Origin: Lachnospiraceae bacterium UBA935
Lineage (GTDB): Bacteria; Bacillota; Clostridia; Lachnospirales; Lachnospiraceae
Direction: 5' to 3'
DNA length: 40,936 nucleotides
NCBI GenBank assembly: GCA_002293525.1
Contig: DBDJ01000019.1
Span: forward strand, 1 to 40,936
The notes under the pieces were generated by a model, which did not search any database, was not told the origin of the DNA, and saw nothing but the letters and a program-made list of their open reading frames with translations. Position numbers and translations under genes: made by a program. This document shows, in pieces, positions 17,931-25,681 of the stretch. Every line of letters starts with the position of its first letter. Positions within the stretch are counted from its first letter, which is position 1.

Positions 17931-18000
17931 CCATTTTCAAAAATCCTCCACCATTTTCAAAAAATACTATCTGTTTTATCCAAAAACAACATGCTACAAT
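17931..18000 (+). promoter_or_regulatory. Direct repeat and promoter upstream of the sugar-binding protein gene
   Basis: CCATTTTCAAAAA occurs at 17931-17943 and again at 17951-17963, a 20-base period. About eight bases later come a weak -35 (TGTTTT, 17972-17977), 17 bases and a good -10 (TACAAT, 17995-18000). A tandem repeat abutting a weak -35 is the usual layout for AraC-family activators, and an AraC-type regulator is encoded at 23347. The rest of 17838-18051 shows nothing else notable. Confidence 0.6.
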
Positions 18001-18051
18001 CATAGATACAGTAGTATACATAAGTTGAAAAGATAAATAGGGAGGAAGAAA

Positions 18052-19464
18052 ATGAAATCAATTACTAAAACAAAGATTAAAACGAAGTCAAAAATGATTG
18101 CTTTACTTCTTACTGCCGCCATGGCGTTCGCGTTGTTGGCCGGCTGCGGAGCTACAGAAACCACAACCACGACATCCGATACTCCGGTCTCTGAACCGAC
18201 TGAACCGGATGTACAGCCAGAGCCTGCCGAAGCGGATGAACCTGTTGCCGAGGACAGCGGTGCTGAACCGGTGACCTTGCGGCTTTTCACCAACCTGCCT
18301 GACCGACAGAACGGCCAGGGGTTGATTGAACAGATGATTGTCGATGAATATATGGCGGAAAATCCCCATGTCACGATCGCGGTCGAAGCATTGGATGATG
18401 AGTCCTATAAGACAAAGTTCAAGGCTTATGCGATGGACGGGATGCCGGATGTGGTCAATATCTGGGGGCAGCCTTCGTTCCTTGACGAAGTACTGGATGC
18501 CGGAGTCCTGGCCGAACTGAATGAAGCCGATTATGAAAGCTATGGTTTTATACCGGGTTCCATGGAAGGCTTCAAGAAGGACGGCAAGCTGTATGGACTG
18601 CCGCGCAATACGGATATTATGGCTTTCTATTACAATGAGAAGATGTTTATTGACAATGGCTGGACGGTTCCTGCTACCTATGCAGAGCTGCTGGAACTGG
18701 CCGGAACCATCCATGATGCCGGCTTTGTGCCGGTAGCGATGGACGGCGGCGAAGGCTGGCCGATGGCTATTTATCTTACCGACCTTCTCTTAAAGCTGAA
18801 TGGCGATGTTGCCAATATCTCCAAGGAAGCCATTAACAATGCCGACTTTTCCAATCCGGTATTTGCGGAAGCAGTGCAGCTGCTGATTGATGCGGATAAT
18901 GCCGGCTTGTTCCAGACCGGATATGATTCACAGGATTATGGAACGGCGATGAGTCTCTTTACGAACGGTCAGGCCGCCATGTTTTACATGGGCAGCTGGG
19001 AAGCTTCGATGGCACTGAATCAGGATATACCGGAGGAAATCCGTACCAATATCCGCGCCTTCTTCATGCCGGTGGTGGAAGGCGGCCAGGGCCTAGCAAC
19101 CGATATTGCCGCATGGAACGGCGGCGGCTATGGTGTGTCGGCCAGCTCGGAAGTGAAGGAAGAAGCGATCAAATTCCTTAACTATATGTATCTGCCGGAA
19201 AAACTCTCCAAATACGGCTGGGAAAACGGTGTCGGCATGTCGGCCCAGGATCAGTCGGAATTTATGACCGGAGAGGAGACCGAACTGCAGAAGATCTTTA
19301 TCAATATTATCAATCAGGCGACCAATACTTCCGGAACGCCGATCAATGACAATGGTTCCTCACTGCTTAAAACGACCATCGAATCTAATATCCAGAGCGT
19401 GTCCAATGGCAGTATGACAATCGAAGATTTCCTGGCGACGCTTGTGGAAGCGTGCGCCCCATAA
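18052..19464 (+). CDS. Sugar ABC transporter substrate-binding lipoprotein (family 1)
   Basis: This 470-residue protein has a lipoprotein signal peptide with lipobox LLAGC (C32), then a low-complexity Thr/Glu/Pro linker to about residue 75. The rest is a family 1 solute-binding fold: VTLRLFTNLPDR, then a segment typical of sugar binders (KDGKLYGLPRNTDIMAFYYN), and NGQAAMFYMGSWEASM. GGAGG precedes ATG 18052. It is the first gene of a CUT1 cluster with two permeases and a YesM/YesN-type system; no ATPase is present, as is common when a shared MsmX-like ATPase is used. The substrate cannot be read from sequence. Chito-oligosaccharides are plausible given the chitinase, but plant or host sugars are equally possible. 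Confidence 0.93.
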   Translation: MKSITKTKIKTKSKMIALLLTAAMAFALLAGCGATETTTTTSDTPVSEPTEPDVQPEPAEADEPVAEDSGAEPVTLRLFTNLPDRQNGQGLIEQMIVDEYMAENPHVTIAVEALDDESYKTKFKAYAMDGMPDVVNIWGQPSFLDEVLDAGVLAELNEADYESYGFIPGSMEGFKKDGKLYGLPRNTDIMAFYYNEKMFIDNGWTVPATYAELLELAGTIHDAGFVPVAMDGGEGWPMAIYLTDLLLKLNGDVANISKEAINNADFSNPVFAEAVQLLIDADNAGLFQTGYDSQDYGTAMSLFTNGQAAMFYMGSWEASMALNQDIPEEIRTNIRAFFMPVVEGGQGLATDIAAWNGGGYGVSASSEVKEEAIKFLNYMYLPEKLSKYGWENGVGMSAQDQSEFMTGEETELQKIFINIINQATNTSGTPINDNGSSLLKTTIESNIQSVSNGSMTIEDFLATLVEACAP

Positions 19465-19484
19465 GAATAACTTTTACTGAATAT

Positions 19485-19518
19485 CAATGGCTGCCTTGGT
19501 TTTATGAGGCAGCCATTG
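19485..19518 (+). terminator. Stem-loop between binding protein and permease genes
   Basis: The arms CAATGGCTGCCT (19485-19496) and AGGCAGCCATTG (19507-19518) pair perfectly over 12 bases with a 10-base loop. No T-tract follows, so it is more likely a partial terminator or an mRNA 3'-stabilising hairpin. This would give more binding protein than permease, as in other CUT1 operons. Confidence 0.55.
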
Positions 19519-19530
19519 ACACTTACTTTA

Positions 19531-19554
19531 GGAAATGCTGATAAAATCAGTGCT
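19531..19554. repeat. Relative of the GGAAAC-CTGAT inverted repeat
   Basis: GGAAATGCTGAT and ATCAGTGCTATT flank AA, resembling the hairpin at 7411-7437 with substitutions; the right arm no longer completes GTTTCC. It lies in the 156-base gap before the first permease gene. It is probably a decayed copy of a dispersed palindromic element. Confidence 0.4.
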
Positions 19555-19620
19555 ATTGATAAAAGTTATGCGCATTTTTACAATAAGCTTTTACATTAAG
19601 CAAAGGAGAATCGTACAGCT

Positions 19621-20496
19621 ATGGATAAGCTATATAGGAATAAACTTGTCATCTCAACCCTGATCCTGCCGGGTTTACTGCTTTTTCTGTTTGCCATCCT
19701 CGGACCGATTATATTGAGTGTTTTTTATGGATTCACTGATTATTCCGGCATGGGCAGTTATAATATGATTGGCTTTGAGAACTTCCTCAATCTCTTAAAA
19801 GATGATAAATTCGGTCTGGCGCTCCGCAATTCTTTATTGCTGGCGTTGGGCTTTCTCTTGATCCAGCACCCGATTGCCATTATTGTTGCGGTAGTTCTGG
19901 ATAAGCTGCGGGGCCGGGCGGAAGGAATATTTCGCTGTATTTATTTTATCCCCAATGTGATTTCGGTTGCGGTGATCGCTTTTCTGTGGAAGTCGGTGTA
20001 TAATCCCGACTTTGGTTTCTTAAATAAGGTGCTGGCTTTTCTGGGATTTTCGGGGCAGATCAACTGGCTCAGCCAGGAGAATGCGATCTGGTCGGTGCTG
20101 GTGGTGCTGATCTGGCATGGGTTTGGCTGGGGGATGCTGATCTATTATACCGGGATCAAAAATATCGATCCGGTGCTTTATGAAGCGGCTTCCATCGACG
20201 GCGCGGATCAGAAAAACACATTTTTGCGGATTACCCTGCCGCTGATGAAACCGGTGATCCAGGTTAATGTGACGATGGCGATTATCTCGGCTTTGAAACA
20301 GATGGAAACCGTTTATCTGCTGACCGGCGGCGGGCCGGGCGACAGCACCCAGTTTACGGCCAATTACCTGTATCAGCAAGCTTTTGAGTCATTCCGCTAT
20401 GGTTACGGCAATGCCATTGGCGTGGTTTTTATTGTGATCTGTCTAGGTGTGACAGTCTTTTTAAATAAAGTATTTGAAGAGCGGCAAGAACAGTAA
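19621..20496 (+). CDS. Sugar ABC transporter permease, MalF/UgpA-type
   Basis: This 291-residue inner-membrane protein has six predicted helices and the cytoplasmic EAA loop (EAASIDGADQKNTFLRITLP), where the ATPase docks. The GGGPGDST segment near residue 236 is typical of CUT1 permeases. It begins with ATG 19621, and AAAGGAG lies 10-16 bases upstream. The next permease starts about 20 bases after the stop, so they form a pair. It imports the ligand captured by the lipoprotein encoded at 18052. Confidence 0.94.
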   Translation: MDKLYRNKLVISTLILPGLLLFLFAILGPIILSVFYGFTDYSGMGSYNMIGFENFLNLLKDDKFGLALRNSLLLALGFLLIQHPIAIIVAVVLDKLRGRAEGIFRCIYFIPNVISVAVIAFLWKSVYNPDFGFLNKVLAFLGFSGQINWLSQENAIWSVLVVLIWHGFGWGMLIYYTGIKNIDPVLYEAASIDGADQKNTFLRITLPLMKPVIQVNVTMAIISALKQMETVYLLTGGGPGDSTQFTANYLYQQAFESFRYGYGNAIGVVFIVICLGVTVFLNKVFEERQEQ

Positions 20497-20516
20497 CGAT
20501 GGAAAGGAGTTTGGCG

Positions 20517-21365
20517 ATGACAAAACAAGAAGATGCCAGAAGATTCAAGCTCGGGAAACTGGTTCTTTGGGTGGTTTTAATTTTTGTAGCAGTAATTCAG
20601 CTGTTTCCCTTGATCTGGCTGTTTAATTTTTCTCTTGTCAGCAGTACGGAAATGTTTACGAGCGGGATTTTGGTAATCCCCGAGGAAATAAAATGGAGTA
20701 ATTACAGTACGGCGTTTGAGCACGGCCATGTGCTGCGGTATTTATTTAACAGTGTCCTGATCAACAGTCTGGCGGTGATATCCGTGGTCTTGATCTCGAT
20801 TGTTTCCGCTTTCGCCATCCGCCGGATGCGATGGAAACTAAGCGGTTTGGTCAAGACTTTGCTGCTTTTGGGAATGATGATTCCGATCCATGCGACGTTG
20901 TTGCCCAATTATATGATATACAGCCAGCTTCATATCAAGGACACCATCTGGGCCCTGCTGATTCCTTATGTCGCTTTTTCCCTGCCGCAGGGGCTGTTTC
21001 TGATGATCGGTTTTCTGGAATCCGTTCCGAAGGAAATGGAGGAGGCGGCGGTAATGGACGGCTGCGGGATCTACCGGGTTATTTTTCTGATCGTAACGCC
21101 GATGCTGAAGCCGTCGATTGCTACCGTGTCGATTATGACGTTCTTAAACAACTGGAACGAGTTTATGATGGCCCGGACTTACTTGAGCACGCCTACCTGG
21201 AAAACCCTGCCTTTTTCTTTATTGGATTTTACCGGACAGTACCGCTCCAACTATGCGATCCAGTTTGCTGTCATGGCTTTGACAGCGGCACCGGCCTTGC
21301 TCGTCTATGTTATATTGAATAAGCATATAACAAAAGGGGTTGCAATGGGAGCAGTCAAAGGATAA
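20517..21365 (+). CDS. Sugar ABC transporter permease, MalG/UgpE-type
   Basis: This 282-residue protein is the second CUT1 permease. It has six predicted helices and the EAA loop (EEAAVMDGCGIYRVIFLIVTP). The C-terminal segment NYAIQFAVMALTAAPALLVY is typical of MalG-like subunits. I start it at ATG 20517, because AAAGGAG (20503-20509) lies upstream of this codon but within the longer reading from ATG 20499. It should form a heterodimer with the product of 19621. The gene is followed by the kinase gene after a 34-base gap. Confidence 0.93.
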   Translation: MTKQEDARRFKLGKLVLWVVLIFVAVIQLFPLIWLFNFSLVSSTEMFTSGILVIPEEIKWSNYSTAFEHGHVLRYLFNSVLINSLAVISVVLISIVSAFAIRRMRWKLSGLVKTLLLLGMMIPIHATLLPNYMIYSQLHIKDTIWALLIPYVAFSLPQGLFLMIGFLESVPKEMEEAAVMDGCGIYRVIFLIVTPMLKPSIATVSIMTFLNNWNEFMMARTYLSTPTWKTLPFSLLDFTGQYRSNYAIQFAVMALTAAPALLVYVILNKHITKGVAMGAVKG

Positions 21366-21399
21366 GATGGAGGAGTAACATTGGTACTGTGCTGATCTG

Positions 21400-23295
21400 A
21401 TGAATCGAATGAAAAGTAACAGATCATGCAGGCGGCGTGACAGGATGCGGTTCGAAAACAGTTATGGGGATGGTTACATATTGAAGATATTGAAGAGAAT
21501 CAGCGACTATATCAATCGGTTTACGATCCGTAAGAAGATCATATTCTACAGTTATCTGGTGATTACGCCGATATTGCTGGTCATTAGCCTGATCGTGTTT
21601 TTCAACAATTACCGGGATACCCTGGCGGAACAGATTGATAATCAGGCCATGCAGGTTACCAGCGTGGCCGACAGCATTGAAGTACTGCAGAACGACGTCA
21701 CCGACTTTTCTACCAGCATATATGTGAATTATGAGATAACGCGGATCTTGACAAGCAGCCGGCCGGAGGTCGTCAATGAGGACAGCCAGCTCTGGCAGAA
21801 TCAGGCACCGACGGTTTTTCTACGGGACATTATGGCCTTAAAGGGTTATATCAAAACCCTGGCTATTTTTCCGGAGAACGGCGTGCGGATCTTTACGCGG
21901 TGCGGTGACGGCAGTGCCTATGAAGATAATATCGACGTGGTCAGGAAGATGGAGATATATCAGGAAGCGCTGGAAGGCAAGGGCAAAGTCTTCTGGAAGC
22001 GGATACCCCGCAACGACTTAGGGATCTTCCAGACCAACCGCAGCGATAAGCTGGTGCTTTACCGGGAGATCTATGATCTTTCGATGGCTAAACCGCTGGG
22101 ATTCCTGATCATCGGCGTGGAAGTGGATCGATATGTCAACATCTGCGAAAATGCCGTACATGAGCGGGAAGGCATCGTTATCCTGAATCCCGAAGGTGAA
22201 GAGCTGATCCGCTATGGCGAAACAGAGGAAGAAGTGGTGTCGTGGCTAAAGTCGCCGGAGCTGGTGGCAACGGACTATCGGCAGCGGGATGTCCATAGGG
22301 AATATGGTTCCTACCATGTTTATACCAGGCAGAACAGCCGAAACAGCTTTATTATCTGCAAGATCGTGCCCAAGGACAGTTTTTCCCGCTACTGGCGGGC
22401 GATTGCATTTCCGCCGCTGATGCTGCTGCTGGGCTTTCTGGGCGGCTTACTGCCGGTGCTGATGTTCGTGTCCCATGTCATCTCCAATCCGCTCCGGAAG
22501 ATCTGCATCGCCATGGATCAGTTCAAAAACGGTGATTTCAGCCAGCAGGTGGAGGTCACTACCCAGGGCGAAGTGGGTGAGGTGGCCGAGGGCTTTAACC
22601 GGATGGTTCGGGACATTAAAACCCTGATCGACAACAATTATGTCATGGCCCTGCGGGAAAAAGAAAGCGAGCTGATTGCCTTGCAGGCGCAGATCAATCC
22701 CCATTTCCTGTATAATACTCTGGATTCTTTGTATTGGCAGGCCCAGAACACCGGCAATGACGAGATCGCCGAAGACATCCTGGCCCTGTCCAATCTCTTC
22801 CGGCTGGTGCTGGGACAGGGAAAAGGAATCATCACGGTAGCCGATGAAAAAGCTTTGATCACCCAATACCTTCAGATCCAGAAAATGCGTTTTACCAGAC
22901 TGCTGGATTACCGGATTGAGATAGACGGACAGCTGGAGCATGAAGAGATTCCCAAGCTCATTTTACAGCCCTTTGTGGAAAATGCCGTGGTGCACGGCTT
23001 TGAAAATGCCGGCAAGGCCTGTTACCTGACAGTGACAGGGTATCCGTCCGGAGATATGATGGAATTTGTCATTGAAGATTCCGGTATCGGCATGACCAGG
23101 GAACAGATAGAAGCAATCTGGCAGAATGAGTCGGACAGAGAAAAATCAGGCCAGAAAATCGGCCGTTATGCGATCAAAAATGTCAGGGAGCGGCTTCAGC
23201 TGCGTTTTAACGAGGATTTTGTCCTGACCGTGGATAGTAAGCCGGGAGCCGGGACAACGGTGACGATACGGATTCCAAGGGGTGAAAAAAATTAA
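21400..23295 (+). CDS. Sensor histidine kinase, YesM-type
   Basis: The protein has a first transmembrane helix (IIFYSYLVITPILLVISLIVFF), an extracellular sensor region of about 270 residues, a second helix (PPLMLLLGFLGGLLPVLMFVS), a HAMP domain, a His_kinase domain with the phospho-acceptor in QINPHFLYNTLD (H435 in this frame), and a HATPase with ENAVVHG and DSGIGM. These are hallmarks of the LytS/YesM family. The coordinates give the longest frame. No good ribosome binding site precedes ATG 21400; alternatives are ATG 21445 and TTG 21481. The last follows GGGGATGG and gives an N-terminus (LKILKRISDYINRFTIRKKI) more like family members. It is paired with the regulator at 23347 and probably senses a sugar or sugar-loaded binding protein. 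Confidence 0.9.
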   Translation: MNRMKSNRSCRRRDRMRFENSYGDGYILKILKRISDYINRFTIRKKIIFYSYLVITPILLVISLIVFFNNYRDTLAEQIDNQAMQVTSVADSIEVLQNDVTDFSTSIYVNYEITRILTSSRPEVVNEDSQLWQNQAPTVFLRDIMALKGYIKTLAIFPENGVRIFTRCGDGSAYEDNIDVVRKMEIYQEALEGKGKVFWKRIPRNDLGIFQTNRSDKLVLYREIYDLSMAKPLGFLIIGVEVDRYVNICENAVHEREGIVILNPEGEELIRYGETEEEVVSWLKSPELVATDYRQRDVHREYGSYHVYTRQNSRNSFIICKIVPKDSFSRYWRAIAFPPLMLLLGFLGGLLPVLMFVSHVISNPLRKICIAMDQFKNGDFSQQVEVTTQGEVGEVAEGFNRMVRDIKTLIDNNYVMALREKESELIALQAQINPHFLYNTLDSLYWQAQNTGNDEIAEDILALSNLFRLVLGQGKGIITVADEKALITQYLQIQKMRFTRLLDYRIEIDGQLEHEEIPKLILQPFVENAVVHGFENAGKACYLTVTGYPSGDMMEFVIEDSGIGMTREQIEAIWQNESDREKSGQKIGRYAIKNVRERLQLRFNEDFVLTVDSKPGAGTTVTIRIPRGEKN

Positions 23296-23346
23296 TGACA
23301 TTAACCTGTGAACAGGTATAAAATGATCAGTACAAGGGGGATTCTT

Positions 23347-24084
23347 ATGCCGGTTAAATTATTGATAGCGGACGACGAAGACGTGATCCGCAATGGGTTA
23401 GCGAAATACATTGAACTGCATACCGATCGCTTTGAGAAGATCTATCTGGCGGAGAACGGCCTGACGGCGATTGACTTTATCTTGCGTTACCGTCCCGAGC
23501 TGTTGCTTCTGGACATCCAGATGCCGTTAAAAAACGGTCTTGAGGTAATGAAAGAAGCGAAAAACGCCGGCATCCATCCGGTTACGGTTATTTTAAGCGG
23601 CCATGATGATTTCAAATATGCCCAGCAGGCTGTCCGTTACGGCGTCAAGGATTATCTGCTCAAGCCTTGCCGCTCATCGGACATCTTGAAAAAACTGAAC
23701 GAGCTGGCCGATGAACTGGACGGATTGCCGCCCGGACGGCCGGAAGAAAAAGATGCTGTCCGCAATCCGGCAGTACATAAAGCCGTGGAATATATGCGGG
23801 AGCATTATGACGAGAATCTGACCGCCCAACAGGTGGCCGATGTTGCGGGAATCACGGCAGGCTATCTGTCTACTTTATTTACGCAGCACTTAGGCTGCGG
23901 CTTTGTGGAATACTTGAATGAGATCCGGATCGAATATGCCTGTACTTATCTGCAGCAGAACTTTTTGAAAAACTATGAGATTGCTTACCGGGTCGGTTTT
24001 AAAGATGAAAAATATTTTTCACGTGTCTTTAAGAAGGTGAAAGGAATGTCACCTTCTGAATATCGGAGTATGAACAAGCTTTAA
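23347..24084 (+). CDS. Response regulator with AraC-type DNA-binding domain, YesN-type
   Basis: This 245-residue protein has a receiver domain with the acidic pair DDED near the N-terminus, phospho-acceptor D56 (LLLLDIQMP) and a conserved lysine in DYLLKP. An AraC HTH_18 domain forms the C-terminal 100 residues (LTAQQVADVAGITAGYLSTL, later VGFKDEKYFSRVFKKVKGMSPSEYR). I start at ATG 23347, seven bases after AAGGGGGA; the longer reading from GTG 23308 lacks a ribosome binding site and extends the receiver unusually. It likely activates the transporter genes; the tandem repeat at 17931-17963 is a candidate site. Confidence 0.94.
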   Translation: MPVKLLIADDEDVIRNGLAKYIELHTDRFEKIYLAENGLTAIDFILRYRPELLLLDIQMPLKNGLEVMKEAKNAGIHPVTVILSGHDDFKYAQQAVRYGVKDYLLKPCRSSDILKKLNELADELDGLPPGRPEEKDAVRNPAVHKAVEYMREHYDENLTAQQVADVAGITAGYLSTLFTQHLGCGFVEYLNEIRIEYACTYLQQNFLKNYEIAYRVGFKDEKYFSRVFKKVKGMSPSEYRSMNKL

Positions 24085-24148
24085 ATGGTATGCCTTGCGG
24101 TTTCCTATGCGTTGCATCTTTATCTCGGTTTGCACTGCGCTTTATTTT

Positions 24149-25135
24149 TCATGTGCGATGGAGACTAGCGCATTTCTGAAATTCACACGTCTCATCCGGC
24201 ATCTCAAATTCAATGGTAGCATGTTGGATATAGTCCATGCTCAAAACGTTGCGGATTTTACTTTTCAGTCTTGCCAAATCATTCATCGGCAATAATTGAT
24301 TCAAAGTCACGTGGGCGGTTAGAACCTTATATTCCTCGTCCAGTGACCAGATATGCAGGTCATGAACACCGCTGACCGGTTCGATTTCTCGGAGTATTTC
24401 GATGATGTGCTCACAGTTTATGTCTGGCGGAGTACATTGCAATAAGATAGGTAACACCTCGCGGATGTTTTTAAATACGTTAACCAGTACAATGCCTGCG
24501 ATGATAATGGAAAGGAGCGGATCGATGATCTTAAGGCCGGTAAAGTGCATGATAACAGAGCCGACTAAAACCGCCGCCCAGCCCATGACATCCTCCAGCA
24601 AATGTAAGGAAACGACCCTCTCATTGAGTGAGCTTGCTTTTCTGGTCCGCAGTACGGCGGCTCCGTTCATCATGATTCCGATCAGGGCGAGAACAAGCAT
24701 TCCGGCGGCATTCGTATCCTGCGGCTTCCATAAACGGGGAATGGCTTCTGAAAGAATGTATATGCTTCCCACTACCAGTACGACAGCATTGATGATAGCT
24801 CCTAGCAGTGAAAACCTTTTGTAGCCATAGGTATACTCTTTAGTACTGCTTTTTTTTGACAGCCGCTGAAAATACCATGCCAGGCTAAGTGATAAACAGT
24901 CGCCTAAATCATGTACAGCATCGGAGATAATGGCAACACTATTGGTAAAAATCCCTCCGACAAGTTCTATGACAGTAAAAATAAAGTTTAGGAAAAAGGC
25001 AATACCGATATTGCCGTCAGAATCGTGATTGTGGTTATGGCTATGGCTGAGACTATGGCTATGGCTGAGACTATGGCTGTGACTATGGTCATGATCATTG
25101 CTTTGTTTATAATTGTGCTTAGTTTTATGTGACAT
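24149..25135 (-). CDS. Cation diffusion facilitator (CzcD-like zinc/cadmium efflux)
   Basis: This 328-residue inner-membrane antiporter exports divalent metals, most likely zinc, in exchange for protons. A histidine-rich N-terminus (DHDHSHSHSLSHSH and further HNHNHD) is encoded by short tandem repeats and probably gathers metal. Six predicted helices follow, with the transport-site residues in SDAVHDLGD (helix 2) and HLLEDVMGW (helix 5). The cytoplasmic C-terminal domain contains SGVHDLHIWSLDEEYKVLTAHV. I start at the second ATG (25135), six bases after AAGGAGG; the first ATG (25141) touches that site. It lies downstream of the ArsR gene in the same direction, and is convergent with the response regulator gene. 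Confidence 0.95.
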   Translation of the reverse strand: MSHKTKHNYKQSNDHDHSHSHSLSHSHSLSHSHNHNHDSDGNIGIAFFLNFIFTVIELVGGIFTNSVAIISDAVHDLGDCLSLSLAWYFQRLSKKSSTKEYTYGYKRFSLLGAIINAVVLVVGSIYILSEAIPRLWKPQDTNAAGMLVLALIGIMMNGAAVLRTRKASSLNERVVSLHLLEDVMGWAAVLVGSVIMHFTGLKIIDPLLSIIIAGIVLVNVFKNIREVLPILLQCTPPDINCEHIIEILREIEPVSGVHDLHIWSLDEEYKVLTAHVTLNQLLPMNDLARLKSKIRNVLSMDYIQHATIEFEMPDETCEFQKCASLHRT

Positions 25136-25217
25136 AAGCATCCTCCTTTTGTCTGGGGATATCTGTTTTGGTCAGCGTTTCCCGAAGCTATCTGTATTAT
25201 AATATGTGTTATCCTTA

Positions 25218-25571
25218 CTATTCGTGGATATGCTCGAATCCTTTTTCAAAGATATCATTCACGTGATCGTCGGCAAGCGAATAATAGACAATCTGCGCCT
25301 CTTTCCGGGTCTTTACCAGATTTGTCAGGCGCAGGGACTTAAGCTGATGTGAGATGGCAGACTTGGTCATATTCAGCAGAACTGCCAAGTCGCATACACA
25401 CATTTCATGACAGTGCAGCGCCCAGAGGATTTTCAACCGGGTGCCATCAGAAAACATTTTGTATAAGGTGGCCAGGTCACTAAAGTCTTTTAATTCTGGC
25501 ATTATTTCCTGCACCTCACTTACGATTGACGCATGTATCACTTCACAGTCACAAACAGGTGAATCTGACAT
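25218..25571 (-). CDS. ArsR/SmtB-family metal-sensing repressor (CadC/CzrA-like)
   Basis: This 117-residue winged-helix protein releases DNA when it binds a metal. N-terminal cysteines (CDCEVIH) and the ELCVCDL-type motif (MCVCDLAVLLNMTKSAISHQ, with the recognition helix) match the alpha3N site of CadC-type cadmium/lead/zinc sensors. The C-terminal helix has DDHVNDIFEKGFEHIHE, with His and Asp residues placed like the alpha5 zinc site of CzrA/SmtB. So both metal sites may be present. GGAGGG lies six bases before ATG 25571. The efflux gene follows after 82 bases and is presumably its target, together with itself. Confidence 0.93.
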   Translation of the reverse strand: MSDSPVCDCEVIHASIVSEVQEIMPELKDFSDLATLYKMFSDGTRLKILWALHCHEMCVCDLAVLLNMTKSAISHQLKSLRLTNLVKTRKEAQIVYYSLADDHVNDIFEKGFEHIHE

Positions 25572-25592
25572 TTTCTGCCCTCCAGAACAGTA

Positions 25593-25644
25593 TTAATTGA
25601 ACAACTTCTCAATTAAGTATATGCAGATATTTCAATATTGTCAA
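25593..25644 (-). promoter_or_regulatory. arsR-czcD promoter with inverted-repeat operator
   Basis: On the minus strand: TTGACA (25644-25639), a 17-base spacer, and TATACT (25621-25616). An inverted repeat TTAATTGA-N8-TCAATTAA (25593-25616) begins at the -10 and covers the likely transcription start. This is where ArsR-family repressors bind. The element sits 22 bases upstream of the start codon. Confidence 0.75.
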
Positions 25645-25681
25645 TTGATTTGTAAAAATGAAACAAATAATTTCCTGCTAT

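Noticed and set aside
17800..18036. 78-residue frame between the zinc-ribbon gene and the binding-protein gene
   Set aside because: It runs through the promoter and direct repeat and its start is within the previous gene; composition is not protein-like.
24095..24295. 66-residue plus-strand frame after the AraC-type regulator
   Set aside because: It overlaps the 3' end of the CDF gene on the other strand and has no ribosome binding site or homology.
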